Below, one piece after another: positions 1 to 8,954 of a stretch of 64,000 nt of DNA; the stretch's first letter is position 1; the number at the start of each line of letters is the position of its first letter. The translations under genes and the position numbers were made by a program. The DNA is taken from contig NC_059415.1 in assembly GCF_905220565.1 (NCBI RefSeq), forward strand, positions 67,001 to 131,000, in the 5' to 3' direction. Below the pieces are notes generated by a model. That model ran no database searches. It was not told the DNA's origin and was given only the letters and a program-made list of their open reading frames with translations. The DNA is from Melitaea cinxia. Its lineage: Eukaryota; Arthropoda; Insecta; Lepidoptera; Nymphalidae.

Positions 1-283
1 GGCGCCGCGTGAAGGGCTAGGCCACTCCACGCAAACTCCGCGCTCCCTCGTGGCGCAATGTCACGGGACCACTCTGGTAAAAGACCAGAGCGGGACCCGG
101 ACGCCTCCGCCTGGTGTTGGTCCGCGGGGGTCCGAAGACCCCTACCGCCCGCAGTCGTGAAACCGCAGGCGGCTTCCCCTATCCGCCACCCGGGGACGCG
201 CCCAGTAGAAGTCCAGCAACTCCTCCCCTTGGAGCCCAGGTCCCAGTCCCAAGTCCGGGGCCTGGGCTCCAAAGGCCTGGGAA
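1..283 (-). mobile_element. GC-rich end of another telomere-associated retroelement (partial)
   Basis: This GC-rich block abuts the first CCTAA array directly and has no poly(A)/poly(T) at that junction. The two elements further right have their 3' poly(A) tails as poly(T) on the plus strand, so a junction without a tail suggests the 5' end of a minus-strand element. I see no recognisable protein; the open frame at 58-288 has no motif. The family is inferred from position and base composition only. Confidence 0.4.
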
Positions 284-474
284 CCTAACCTAACCTAACC
301 TAACCTAACCTAACCCGAACCTAACCCGAACCTAACCCGAACCTAACCCGAACCTAACCCGAACCTAACCCGAACCTAACCCGAACCTAACCCGAACCTA
401 ACCCGAACCTAACCCGAACCTAACCCGAACCTAACCCGAACCTAACCCGAACCTAACCCGAACCTAACCTAACC
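284..474. repeat. telomeric-type array, CCTAA plus composite CCTAACCCGAA unit
   Basis: The array begins with about five pure CCTAA units (insect telomere motif TTAGG on the other strand). It then continues as a regular 11-bp alternation of CCTAA and CCCGAA, and returns to pure CCTAA just before the poly(T) at 475. In the minus reading the composite is TTAGG plus TTCGGG. The array lies between two retroelement ends, as expected for telomere-targeting LINEs. Confidence 0.9.
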
Positions 475-759
475 TTTTTTTTTTTTTTTTTTTTACGTTG
501 GAAAATGCATTTACGCACTGACCCCGCCACCGAAAGCTCGGCAGCGGGAGTGTGGGGCTCCCGGCGGTAGGTGCAATGCCGGACTACCCACTAAAAACCA
601 ACGGTGCCCTCGTCGTCCTAGTGGGGCGCCACGGTACCACTAATAAGTATTGTCCGTGACACCCCGACGTATGACCGCGAGTGCTGCGCGGTCGCCTTCG
701 CTTGTAGAGCGCTCACGGGCACGAGAGCGCTCTATGACTCCAGGGAGTTGGGGAGGAGG

Positions 760-2574
760 CTACGACGACATCGCCGCAGCCTCCTCCGCAGCTTTTCGAC
801 TATTTGGAGGGGGGGCACGCCCCACCGCCATTCGCCGGACCTTTGGAGGACGACAAACCCGCCCTCCCATTATATGCGCAGCCGGTTTTCCGGCGCTGGT
901 GCATACAGCACAACTAGGAGCCCCGGTGCAGTTTTTGGCAATATGCCCCTCCTTGCCGCACCGATAGCACAGACCACTCCGGTCCACCGCGAAGGGACAT
1001 GTTGGGCGGGTGTGCCCTATGCCCATACATTTGAAGCAGCGCAACGGGCGCTGCTCCAGTAGTGTGACTCTGGCAGAGCTCCAGCCGACAAGGAGTCTGC
1101 CGGCCTGTGCCAGAGCCTTCGCGGCAGGGATCGGACACCTTAATATTGAGGCGCCGATCCCTCCTGGTCCAGTCGATACTTCGCCGGTTTTAAGGACGCT
1201 GACGTCGCATTTGGTGGCCTTGGCTGCCGCCTCTGCCACCATTTGTTTAGTGACGGAGTCATCCAGTCCAGAAACTCGAAGACTCGCGAGCTTCATGGGC
1301 TGGACGACTCTCGCCGTGCCTTCGAGGACGCGGTCAAGCTCCTGCGCCAGACGCTGTGCCGCTTCCGAAGTCTGGCCTTTCGCCAGCTCCAACAGCCTGC
1401 CTCCGGTTGCGGCAGTGCGCACGGTCAACCCTTCACTTATTCCCAGGTCAGCCAAATTTAGCGTTTCCGCAGCCCGCTTGAGTAAGTGGCTGTAGGTGAC
1501 CCCCTGTTCCTCTGCTTCTGGCTCCAGTGTCATAATCACTGCGGGCCTACGGGGGGCCACCAACCTGGGAGGACGGGATTTCGCCTTCTTCTTTCTGTTC
1601 TTTCGCTGCTGCGGTGACTTCGCAGCAGCGGCACCCGACGCAGGAGGTTTGTCCTTGCCCTTCTTCTTCTTTTTCTTTTTAACAACGGCGACCCATTCGT
1701 CGTCACGAGGTCGGGTCGCCGTCGCATCGCCAACAGCCGTCACAGGGGCCGTGGAGACCGTGGCGGCTTTCGCCTTTCGCGCCACCTTTTTCTTCTTCGC
1801 TGGTGGCGGCGCCTGCAACGCAACCCCTGTAGTATCTGCTGCTAGCGGCGGACGGACTGTCTTCGCCGGCGGCAGCCTCTCCTCGATGTCTGCGAGGCGG
1901 GTGTCGAGCATCTCCTTGATCGAAGAGAGCAAGGACGCTCGCGTCCGATCCTCTCTGTCCGTCTCACTCTGTGTGTCCTGTGCTGGACCAGAGACAGGTT
2001 GTAAGGGCCGATTTTTGGCCAGTTCTGCCATCTGTAACTTCAATTCTTCAACGTCCCTCCTCAGCCGAGTGTTCTCCGCTTGGAGTTTGCGGACCTCGTC
2101 TGAGGCGGTACGCTCTTTAAGCGACTCCACCGCAATGCTGATCGAAGAGGCCGCGTTCTTCAAGGCCTTTACGAAGGTCCCCTTCAGGTTCGTCGATCTC
2201 GTCGCCACTTTTAATATAATGTCGACGTCCTTCGCGACTTGCACGCCCAAGGCTTCGACAGTGCGGACGTCGCCTACATCCACACCCATTGCCCGGCGTC
2301 CTTCCTCCGCCTCCAAGACCTCTGCCTCAAGCGCTTTCTCGCGCGAGGCCGCTTCTCTTTGGCTGCTGCGCTTGCGAGCTAGCGCAGTCAGCGGCAGATG
2401 ACTCTCGTCGTCAGATGTTGGCGACAACGAGGTCAAGTGCAGTCGGGGCCGTTTCCCGACAGATCGGACCCTCCTATTAATCGGCAGACTGTCATCAGAG
2501 TCGAGAGCAGTCTGACCCTCCGACGCGTTCTCCACACCATCACTATCTGAATAAATTGTTTCATTTGTATCCAT
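760..2574 (-). CDS. retrotransposon ORF1 (gag-like) protein with three CCHC zinc knuckles
   Basis: This 604-residue nucleic-acid-binding protein would form the element's ribonucleoprotein particle. I chose the ATG at 2574 (protein starts MDTNETIY); the frame stays open upstream to 2988 but that stretch looks like 5' UTR. The N-terminal part is acidic, then Lys/Arg-rich, with a probable coiled coil (KLQAENTRLRRDVEELKLQM) and a polylysine tract. Near the C-terminus are three zinc knuckles: Cys513-Cys516-His521-Cys526, Cys536-Cys539-His544-Cys549, and a longer Cys555-Cys558-His567-Cys574. This arrangement is typical of R1-clade and telomeric LINE ORF1 proteins. The frame is intact, so the copy may be recent. 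The open frames on the opposite strand (e.g. 1496-2401) are shadows of this GC-rich gene. Confidence 0.88.
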   Translation of the reverse strand: MDTNETIYSDSDGVENASEGQTALDSDDSLPINRRVRSVGKRPRLHLTSLSPTSDDESHLPLTALARKRSSQREAASREKALEAEVLEAEEGRRAMGVDVGDVRTVEALGVQVAKDVDIILKVATRSTNLKGTFVKALKNAASSISIAVESLKERTASDEVRKLQAENTRLRRDVEELKLQMAELAKNRPLQPVSGPAQDTQSETDREDRTRASLLSSIKEMLDTRLADIEERLPPAKTVRPPLAADTTGVALQAPPPAKKKKVARKAKAATVSTAPVTAVGDATATRPRDDEWVAVVKKKKKKKGKDKPPASGAAAAKSPQQRKNRKKKAKSRPPRLVAPRRPAVIMTLEPEAEEQGVTYSHLLKRAAETLNLADLGISEGLTVRTAATGGRLLELAKGQTSEAAQRLAQELDRVLEGTARVVQPMKLASLRVSGLDDSVTKQMVAEAAAKATKCDVSVLKTGEVSTGPGGIGASILRCPIPAAKALAQAGRLLVGWSSARVTLLEQRPLRCFKCMGIGHTRPTCPFAVDRSGLCYRCGKEGHIAKNCTGAPSCAVCTSAGKPAAHIMGGRVCRPPKVRRMAVGRAPPPNSRKAAEEAAAMSS

Positions 2575-3124
2575 CTTGTTCCCACGAGTATGGGGGAAAG
2601 GGTGGTCAGCCCGAAGTAACACCCCCTGTACCTGGGCAAGCCTCGCGTAACCCCACTCTGGCCTCGGCGGGGCTGCAGAGCAGGGGATCGCAGTAGAGAC
2701 TGAACTTCCCATCAGCCATGCATCCCCTCGCGCTGCGTCGCCGCTTGGGATTCGGGGTAATTTTTTATAGAGGTTTTCTTCCTCGCGGTCCGGCCAGTTA
2801 AGGCAAGACCCTCGGTCCCGTACGTGGCCGCGAGACATGACCACGACACCACGAAACGGGATTACGATAATAGGACGGTGAGCGAACAGGACTCTTGCCC
2901 ACTCTGTCCGACGGCGGGGTAAGCGCACGCCGAACCCATCCACCCCCCGTGGTGACACAGTGCGCGAGCGCTGTGCCACCTGATGCACTCACGGGACAAC
3001 TCTAATGTAGAGCGCCGGAATGCATCCCCGCACGTCGGTCGTCAGCCGCGACGGGCAGCAGTGCCGCGATTGTGATACTGCTGCCCGCCCCGTTGCCCAG
3101 GGTGCACCACGAGGAGGTGACCGA

Positions 3125-3137
3125 CAAGCACCCCGAA

Positions 3138-3139
<2 letters not shown>
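3125..3139. repeat. target-site duplication, left copy
   Basis: The 15-mer CAAGCACCCCGAACC here is repeated exactly at 4038-4052. The two copies flank the truncated element 3140-4037, with the poly(T) starting right after this copy. The bases before the two copies differ (A against T), so the match has clear edges. Confidence 0.85.
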
Positions 3140-3187
<48 letters not shown>

Positions 3188-4037
3188 GCTGGAAAATGCA
3201 TTTACGCACCCCCGCCACCCGAAGGCGACGGAAGTCTGAGACTCCCGGCGGAAAGTGCAATGCCGGACTACTCAGTAAAAACCAGCGGTGCCCTCGTCGT
3301 CCTGGTGGGGCGCCACGGGACCACTAAAAGTATTCGCCATGACGCCCCGGACGGTGGGCCTGCCTGCGGGTGCAGGGCAGGCCGCCTCCGGTTGTAGAGC
3401 GCTCCCGGGCACCGAGAGCGCTCCCTCATCGCCGCAGGGAGAAGAGGGGCACGCGAAGCGCCCCCGCGCCGAGCCCGATGCAGAGGACGGAGGAGCGCGC
3501 CGCCACGCCTCCCCCCCCCCGCACCACACCCGCCGCGGAAGCACCCCGCGCGCCCCCCTCCCACCCGCGACTTGCGGGAAGGAGAGGGGCGCGCGGAGCG
3601 CCCCCACGCCAAGCACGATGCGGAGGGAGGGGGAGCGACCCAGCGACGCCTCCCCCCCCACACCGCGCCCGCCACGAGGGCGCCCCACGCGCCCCCCTCC
3701 CCCCCGCGACTTGCGAGGAGGAGAGGGGCGCCGGCTGCGCCCCCGCGTCAAGCACGATGCGGAGGGTGGAGGAGCGCGTAGCGACGCCTCCTCCGTCCCG
3801 CCGGTCGCCTCCTTCGTAGCGCGTCGGCGTGAGCGTCGGCTTCGCGCTCACGCTCCGCAGCCTCCTTCAGCGAAATAACTTCTTCGCAGAAGGAGGCCAC
3901 GGCCGACCAGGACCTCGCGCTGCCGAGCATGGAGCGGACCACGCTCGACAGCGCGAGGTCCCCGCCGATGACCGCCACGAGGGCCCTCCGCTGAGGGTCC
4001 CAGGCGGCGCACTCTTCTAGCGTGTGGCGCGCCGTGT
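3140..4037 (-). mobile_element. 5'-truncated telomeric non-LTR retrotransposon copy
   Basis: On the minus strand it starts inside the C-terminal coding end of ORF2 (4037-3748), continues as a GC-rich 3' UTR (3747-3186) and ends in a 46-base poly(A) tail (poly(T) 3140-3185). Its terminal ~235 bp match those of the ORF1-only element at 495-730. A perfect 15-bp duplication flanks it, which fits target-primed reverse transcription with 5' truncation. The target was the 5' edge of the ORF1-only element, so this is the younger insertion. Confidence 0.85.
3440..3795. repeat. ~139-140 bp GC-rich tandem repeat in the 3' UTR
   Basis: The landmark AGC(A/C)CGATGC recurs at 3472, 3612 and 3751, giving spacings of 140 and 139. 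The surrounding sequence, including C-runs and GAGAGGGGCGC, repeats with it, so there are about 2.5 units. The repeat sits between the ORF2 stop and the conserved 3' end of the truncated element and is missing from the ORF1-only copy. Confidence 0.75.
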
Positions 4038-4038
4038 C
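3748..4038 (-). pseudogene. C-terminal fragment of retrotransposon ORF2 (reverse transcriptase protein)
   Basis: The minus-strand frame reads DTARHTLEECAAW, followed by RRALVAVIGGDL and a helical segment ending near KEAAERERE, then an Arg-rich tail and a TGA at 3750-3748. The His...Glu-Cys pattern followed by a Trp and a hydrophobic tail is how R1-clade ORF2 proteins end after the reverse transcriptase. The endonuclease and catalytic RT domains are absent because the copy is 5'-truncated. The residues Val-Leu before the Asp are encoded by the target duplication rather than the element. Confidence 0.75.
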
Positions 4039-4052
4039 AAGCACCCCGAACC
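4038..4052. repeat. target-site duplication, right copy
   Basis: This is an exact copy of the 15-mer at 3125-3139. It contains the junction between the telomeric unit (CCCGAACC) and the first bases of the ORF1-only element's 5' end, so it records the original empty site. Confidence 0.85.
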
Positions 4053-4250
4053 TAACCTAACCTAACCTAACCTAACCCGAACCTAACCCGAACCTAACCC
4101 GAACCTAACCCGAACCTAACCCGAACCTAACCCGAACCTAACCCGAACCTAACCCGAACCTAACCCGAACCTAACCCGAACCTAACCCGAACCTAACCCG
4201 AACCTAACCCGAACCTAACCCGAACCTAACCCGAACCACCGAACCACCGG
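4043..4250. repeat. telomeric-type array, second block
   Basis: Four to five pure CCTAA units are followed by about fifteen 11-bp CCTAACCCGAA units. The array degenerates at 4230-4250 (CCGAACCACC repeats), and AT-rich single-copy-like DNA follows. Its organisation mirrors the block at 284-474, consistent with one array split by retroelement insertion. Confidence 0.88.
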
Positions 4251-4806
4251 GAAACTGAACCATCGCTTATCATATGTTTTAAGATTATCACAACGTTAGC
4301 GTGATTTAAAATACAACCACTGCCATCTAGTGTGAAGACGACTAACCGATTTTTGTGTTTAATTAATTATTTCTTTAAATAACGATCACAATAGAAATTA
4401 GTGTATACATGTTGCTGGTGAAGAGTTTGAGTGTTACTTTAATTCTAGGTGATGACTACATTTAAGTAGCATACAACTGATAGATACCTTTAATCATTAT
4501 ATTAAATTTAAAATTTTTGTCGTTTAAAATATCTATGTCCAGGTGTTTTTTTTTTTTTTTTTTTTTTTAAATAATTCAGTGGGATCTCATCATTCTGTTT
4601 AAAGGTGTCTAATACGTAGACATTTACAGATATATTTTATATAAATAATTTTTTACAGATGTAGACTTTGATAGCGTGACACGACATGCACCATGAGGAT
4701 TTACCGTTATAACAATTAATATTATTTTTTTTTAATTTTGTTAGACTATTATTTAATTCAAGTATAGCACATTGAGCATGTTTAACTATATTCAAACAAA
4801 GTTTAC
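4251..4806. other. AT-rich intergenic DNA
   Basis: This is AT-rich sequence with a poly(T) run near 4545-4567 and other homopolymer tracts. I see no coding frame, RNA gene or recognised repeat. Confidence 0.5.
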
Positions 4807-4835
4807 CAATTAATAATTGTGTTTGCTCGCAAACG

Positions 4836-4897
<62 letters not shown>

Positions 4898-4942
4898 AAA
4901 CCGACTTCAATTACATCAACGAGTAATACAACGTAGATTGAC

Positions 4943-5152
4943 GAAAATAAAAATAGGTAAAAAAACTTTTTAAGTTAAACGGTTTTATGTTAAACATACA
5001 TTGCAATGTTTAAGATAAATGTACTAAAAAAAAAACCAAAAAAAAAAAAAAATAATAAAAAATAAAAAAAAAATAGATACAGTCGTGGGAATTATTAACA
5101 TATGCATAGACTAGACTAAAATAAAACCGTGGGGCACGTCAATTGTCTACAA
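4943..5152 (+). repeat. left arm of long inverted repeat
   Basis: This arm is the reverse complement of 6060-6241, apart from A-run length and a few substitutions. Shared landmarks are TTAAACGGTTTTATGTTAAA, ACATACATTGCAATG, ATGCATAGACTAGACTAAAA and GTGGGGCACGTCAATTG. The arm is longer (210 against 182 bp) because of expanded A-runs at 5026-5080. Confidence 0.85.
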
Positions 5153-5228
5153 TCGTTGATTAAAATGTTTTTTTTTTTGTAATGTTACACTATAATTAGG
5201 CAGTTGTTCAACCGACAACGATGGACGT

Positions 5229-5560
5229 GTGATAAGTAGGGCTAGAATGTGGAAACAAGCTAGCAAGCTTGATTATAAGCGAGTTTTAGGGTTTCATAGT
5301 GGTGAGCGAGCTAGAAAACTCAAATGGAGGTGGGTAGGCCACATGATGAGAGAGAATAGAAATAAATGGACGAGAGATATAACAGAATGGACTCCTAGAT
5401 ATCAAACAAAAAGAAAACGAGGAAGACAAAGAAAACGTTGGTCTGATGACTTAAAAAAAAAAAACATGCGGGTCCAATGTGGCACAGAAAAGCTGAAGCA
5501 TGAGCAGAATGGAGAAAGCTGGAGGAGGCCTTCGTGTCGCAAAGACACGCCGACGCGTCG
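5229..5560 (+). pseudogene. C-terminal remnant of a non-LTR reverse transcriptase
   Basis: The frame contains KLKWRWVGHMMRENRNKWTR, then EWTPRYQTKRKRGRQRKRW and SDDL. The pattern W-x-GH-x2-R, then R-W-T, then KRxRGRxxxRWSDD is what lepidopteran RTE/endonuclease-type LINE proteins show just before their C-terminus. No catalytic RT motif remains. The frame lacks an ATG at its head, has a lysine run caused by an A-tract at 5453-5463, and appears to slip frame near the end. It is a dead fragment, not a host gene. Confidence 0.7.
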
Positions 5561-6059
5561 CCCGACATATTTACCTAATAATATAATATCAATTAAAATT
5601 ACAATTAAAATTACAATTAAAATTACATATATAGTGATATTGAGTATATATAATAGTAATTCAATAATGTTAATAATGAACTTTTATATTCTACTTTTAA
5701 AGCTATAAATTCTAATTTGCATGTCTAATTTTAACTATGAAATGATAAATCATGTACATAGTGTTGGCAATAAAGGCTTAATAAAAAAAAATAAAAAAGT
5801 GGTGAGCGAGTAGTACTTTTATCATATGTTTTGTCAATTAAAGACAAACTACGAGCAGTGAAACGATTCCTCGCCAGCCAGCAGTGTGAATGTCCAACGA
5901 TAAACTAGTTGAAACATCTCTTTTATTTACATGGAGTGTATAACTATTGGAATTTCCATGAGCAAGAAAATAGTAAGTAATTTCCTCACCGTCTGCGGGC
6001 CAACTGCCTATTTTAACGACGAATTAAACGATTCTTCTATCGCACATTAAGTCTATAAT

Positions 6060-6241
6060 TTGTAGACAATTGACGTGCCCCACGGTTTTATTTTAGTCTA
6101 GTCTATGCATATGTTTATAATTCCCACGACTGTATCTATTTTATTATTTTTTGGTTTTTAGTACATTTATCTTAAACATTGCAATGTATGTTTAACATAA
6201 AACCGTTTAACTTAAAAGTTTTTTTACCTATTTTTATTTTC
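6060..6241 (-). repeat. right arm of long inverted repeat
   Basis: This is the reverse complement of 4943-5152 (see that entry). About 910 bp separate the arms, and that spacer holds the reverse transcriptase remnant. Confidence 0.85.
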
Positions 6242-6309
6242 TAGTTTTTAGTTTTTATTTCGCATTCTGTTTAATTCATTTAGTGCTTCATTATTGCAAG
6301 GCCCATCTT

Positions 6310-6905
6310 AAATATTGAGGTTGAATAGTGCACTGTATTCTTCTTGTCAAGCCCTTTTATTTGATACCCATGTTGGTGGGATTGATAAAAAATTGTTATC
6401 AGACATTTGGTAGCGGCGGCCAGCTTAGATTTCAATTTTGCATAGTAAATTGTATTCTACTTGTTGAGACCTTTCATTTGATACCCATGTTGATGGGATT
6501 GATAAAACCTAAGTTATCCGCCATTTTGTAGAGGCCGCCATCTTGGATTTTAATTTTATATAGTACATTGATTATACTGGTTGAGCACTTTCATTTGATA
6601 CCCATATTGATGGGATCGATAAAACCTACGTTATCCGCCATTTTGTAGCGGCCGCCATCTTGTATTTCAATTTTTTATAGTATATTGTATTCTGCTTGTT
6701 GAGCCCTTTCATTTGATACCCATATTGATGGGATTGATAAATCCTACGTTATCCGCCATTTTGTAGCGGCCGCCATCTTGGATTTCAATTTTTTATAGTA
6801 TATTGTATTCTGCTTGTTGAGCCCTTTCATTTGATACCCATATTGATGGGATTAATAAAACATAAATTATCCGCCATTTTGTAGCGGCGGCCATCTTGAA
6901 TTTAT
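6310..6905 (+). repeat. five-copy tandem repeat, unit 117-118 bp
   Basis: TTGATACCCAT recurs at 6361, 6478, 6595, 6713 and 6831, giving spacings of 117, 117, 118 and 118. Each unit also carries TTATCCGCCATTTTGTAG and GCCGCCATCTTG. The first unit is the most divergent. The units are directly adjacent with no unique spacers, so this is a minisatellite inside a mobile element and not a CRISPR array. Confidence 0.9.
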
Positions 6906-7904
6906 AATGATAATGAATAAACATAATTGTATTGTCACCTAAATCCAAAGTGTATACAAAATTTCAGATTAATCGGTTGACAGGAAGAGGGTGAAATTTG
7001 AATTACTAAATTTGACCCAAGAATAAATAAAAAAAAATAAAACAAACGGGGTGAGCTAAATAAAACCGTTTAATAATAATAATAATAAAAATTGTCAAGT
7101 AACTACGCGTTATCAAAGATTACTCAAAAAGTAGTTATCAGATCTCAATAAAATTTATATGTGACCACATGACAAACGTCAGCTTTCGATTAAATTAAAA
7201 ATTATTAAAATCGGTACACTCATTAAAAAGTTATTGCGGATTTTCAAGAAGTTCCCTCGATTTCTCCGGGATTCCATCATCAGATCTTGGTTTCCTTATC
7301 ATGGTACTAAACTAGGGATATCTTCTTTCCAACAAAAAAAGAATTATCAAAATCGGTACACCCAGTAAAAAGTTATTGTGGATTTTCAAGAGTTTCCCTC
7401 GATTTCTCTGGGATCCCATCACCAGATCCTGGTTTCCTTATTATAGTACTAAACTAGGGATATCTCCTTTCCAACAAAAAAAGAATTATCAAAATCGGTA
7501 CACCCAGTAAAAAGTTATTGCGGATTTTCAAGAGTTTCCCTCGATTTCTCTGGGATCCCATCACCAGATCCTGGTTTCCTTATTATGGTACTAAACTAGG
7601 GATATCTCCTTTCCAACAAAAAAAGAATTATCAAAATCGGTATATCCAGTAGAAAGTTATGCGGTATAATACAACGTAGGTCGACGAAAAAAGCGTCAAG
7701 TAAAAACGTATTATTAGATATAACTCAAAAAGTAGTTGTTAGATCTCAAATTAATTTAAATGGGACCAATCGGCACACACCACCTTTTGATTAAAACAAA
7801 ATTTGTCGAAATCGGTCTACCCGGTCAAAAGTTCTGATGTAACATACATAAAAAAAAAAAAATACAGTCGAATTGAGAACCTCCTCCTTTTTTGGAAGTC
7901 GGTT

Positions 7905-8224
7905 AAAAAAAATAACGTGTGGCACTCGGGGACTGCCGCGGTAAAGCTATTGCATAGCATTTTGTATCAACTTATGCAATTATAATTATTTATTTATTTT
8001 ATTTATGCAGTATTTCTTTTTCTTTGATATTAATTCAAGTTACACTTTTTGAGCGTGGTGACCGATAAGAAAACAATTTTTTTTCTTTTATTAAATAAAT
8101 AAAAAGTTAATATTGTTTAAAATATTTTTATTATTTTACAATACATGTGGGTTTTATTATCTTACAGTAGCTGTTGGTTATTCAGGAATATTTATCATTG
8201 AAACTATAGGTTTATGATAACTGA
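7905..8224. other. AT-rich spacer
   Basis: It begins with a short GC-richer piece (7912-7960; AAGCTATTGCATAGC) that has an inverted partner at 9180-9200. The rest is AT-rich with nothing recognisable. Confidence 0.4.
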
Positions 8225-8918
8225 AATAATTGTGTTTGCTCGCAAACGAAAAAAAAACCGACTTCAATTACATCGACGAGTAATACAACGTTGATCGACG
8301 AAAAAATAGTCAAGTAACAACGCATTATCAAAGATTACTCAAAAAGTAGTTGTCAGATCTCGATGAAATTTAAATGTGACCACATGATAAACTTCGGCTT
8401 TCGATTAAATTAAAAATCATTAAAATCGGTAAACCGAATAAAAAGTTATTGCGGATTTTCAAGAAGTTCCCTCGATTTCTCTGGGATCCCATCATCAGAT
8501 CCTGGTTTCCCTATCATGGTACTAAACTAGGGATATCTTCTTTCCAACAAAAGAAGAATTATCAAAATCGGCACACCTATTAAAAAGTTATTGCGGATTT
8601 TCAAGAGTTTCCCTCGATTTCTCTAGGATCCCATCATCAGATCCTGGTTTCCTTATCATGGTACTAAGCTTGGGATATCTCCTTTCCAACAAAAAAAGAA
8701 TTATCAAAATCCGTACATTCAGTAGAAAGTTATGCAGTATAATACAACGTAGGTCGACGAAAAAAGCGTCAAGTAAAAACGCATTATTAGATATAGCTCG
8801 AAAAGTAGTGGTTAGATCTCAAATAAATTTAAATGGGACCAATTGGCACACACAACCTTTCGATTAAAAGAAAATTTGTCGAAATCGCTCCACCGAGTCA
8901 AAAGTTCTGATGTAACAT

Positions 8919-8954
<36 letters not shown>

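Larger units (their letters stand above)
475..3139 (-). mobile_element. telomere-associated non-LTR retrotransposon (TRAS/SART-like), ORF1-only copy
   Basis: On the minus strand the order is 5' UTR (about 3139-2575), ORF1 (2574-760), a short 3' UTR (759-495) and a poly(A) tail (475-494) running into the telomeric array. The last ~235 bp of the 3' UTR match the end of the neighbouring element (3186-3420), so both belong to one family. There is no ORF2 (endonuclease and reverse transcriptase) between ORF1 and the 3' UTR. The 5' end is displaced by a second insertion: its first ~10 bases recur at 4038-4052. The TRAS/SART assignment rests on the telomeric target, the CCHC gag and the related ORF2 fragment next door; R1-clade membership is inferred. 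Confidence 0.8.
4943..7086 (+). mobile_element. composite insertion within family A: inverted repeats, RT fragment, 117-bp tandem array
   Basis: This is the block that interrupts the family A copy. In order it contains the left inverted-repeat arm (4943-5152), a reverse transcriptase C-terminal remnant (5229-5560), the right arm (6060-6241), a 117-bp tandem array (6310-6905), and a tail ending in GGGGTGAGCTAAATAAAACC and a (TAA)n run at about 7066-7080. A (TAA)n tail suggests a non-LTR element end. Whether it is one element or several nested ones cannot be settled by eye. Confidence 0.6.
4807..7904 (+). repeat. repeat family A copy 1, split by a ~2.1-kb insertion
   Basis: The left part (4807-4946) has the family's start: TTGTGTTTGCTCGCAAACG, an A-run, then ACCGACTTCAATTACATC. 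The family resumes at about 7087 (GTCAAGTAACTACGCGTT) and runs to its usual end, TTTTTTGGAAGTCGGTT at 7888-7904. The uninterrupted copy at 32259-32868 shows these two parts are adjacent in the ancestral element. The inner part at 7190-7660 carries about three ~120-bp sub-repeats (ATCGGTACACCCAGTAAAAA and TTTCCCTCGATTTCTCTGGG). No protein is encoded. Confidence 0.8.

Noticed and set aside
1496..2401. 301-codon frame on the plus strand opposite the gag ORF
   Set aside because: It is an antisense shadow of the GC-rich gag gene; its Phe and Ser runs are complements of the Lys tracts and it has no motif.
2575..2988. N-terminal extension of gag to 2988
   Set aside because: The frame is open, but the later ATG at 2574 starts a typical acidic gag N-terminus and the upstream part reads as 5' UTR; it was left out of the CDS.
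3020..3878. Several Pro/Arg/Ala-rich frames on both strands
   Set aside because: They arise from the poly(T) tract and the GC-rich 3' UTR tandem repeat, overlap one another and lack any domain.
1..4250. Proof that the window starts at a chromosome end
   Set aside because: The arrays are short (about 200 bp each) and interstitial or internal telomeric repeats exist; only the orientation is consistent with an end to the left.
5229..5708. 159-residue host protein
   Set aside because: The motifs are those of a LINE C-terminus, the start is not ATG, and the end is simple repeat.
6310..6905. CRISPR-like periodic array
   Set aside because: The 117-bp units are contiguous with no unique spacers, and the context is an insect genome with nested transposons.
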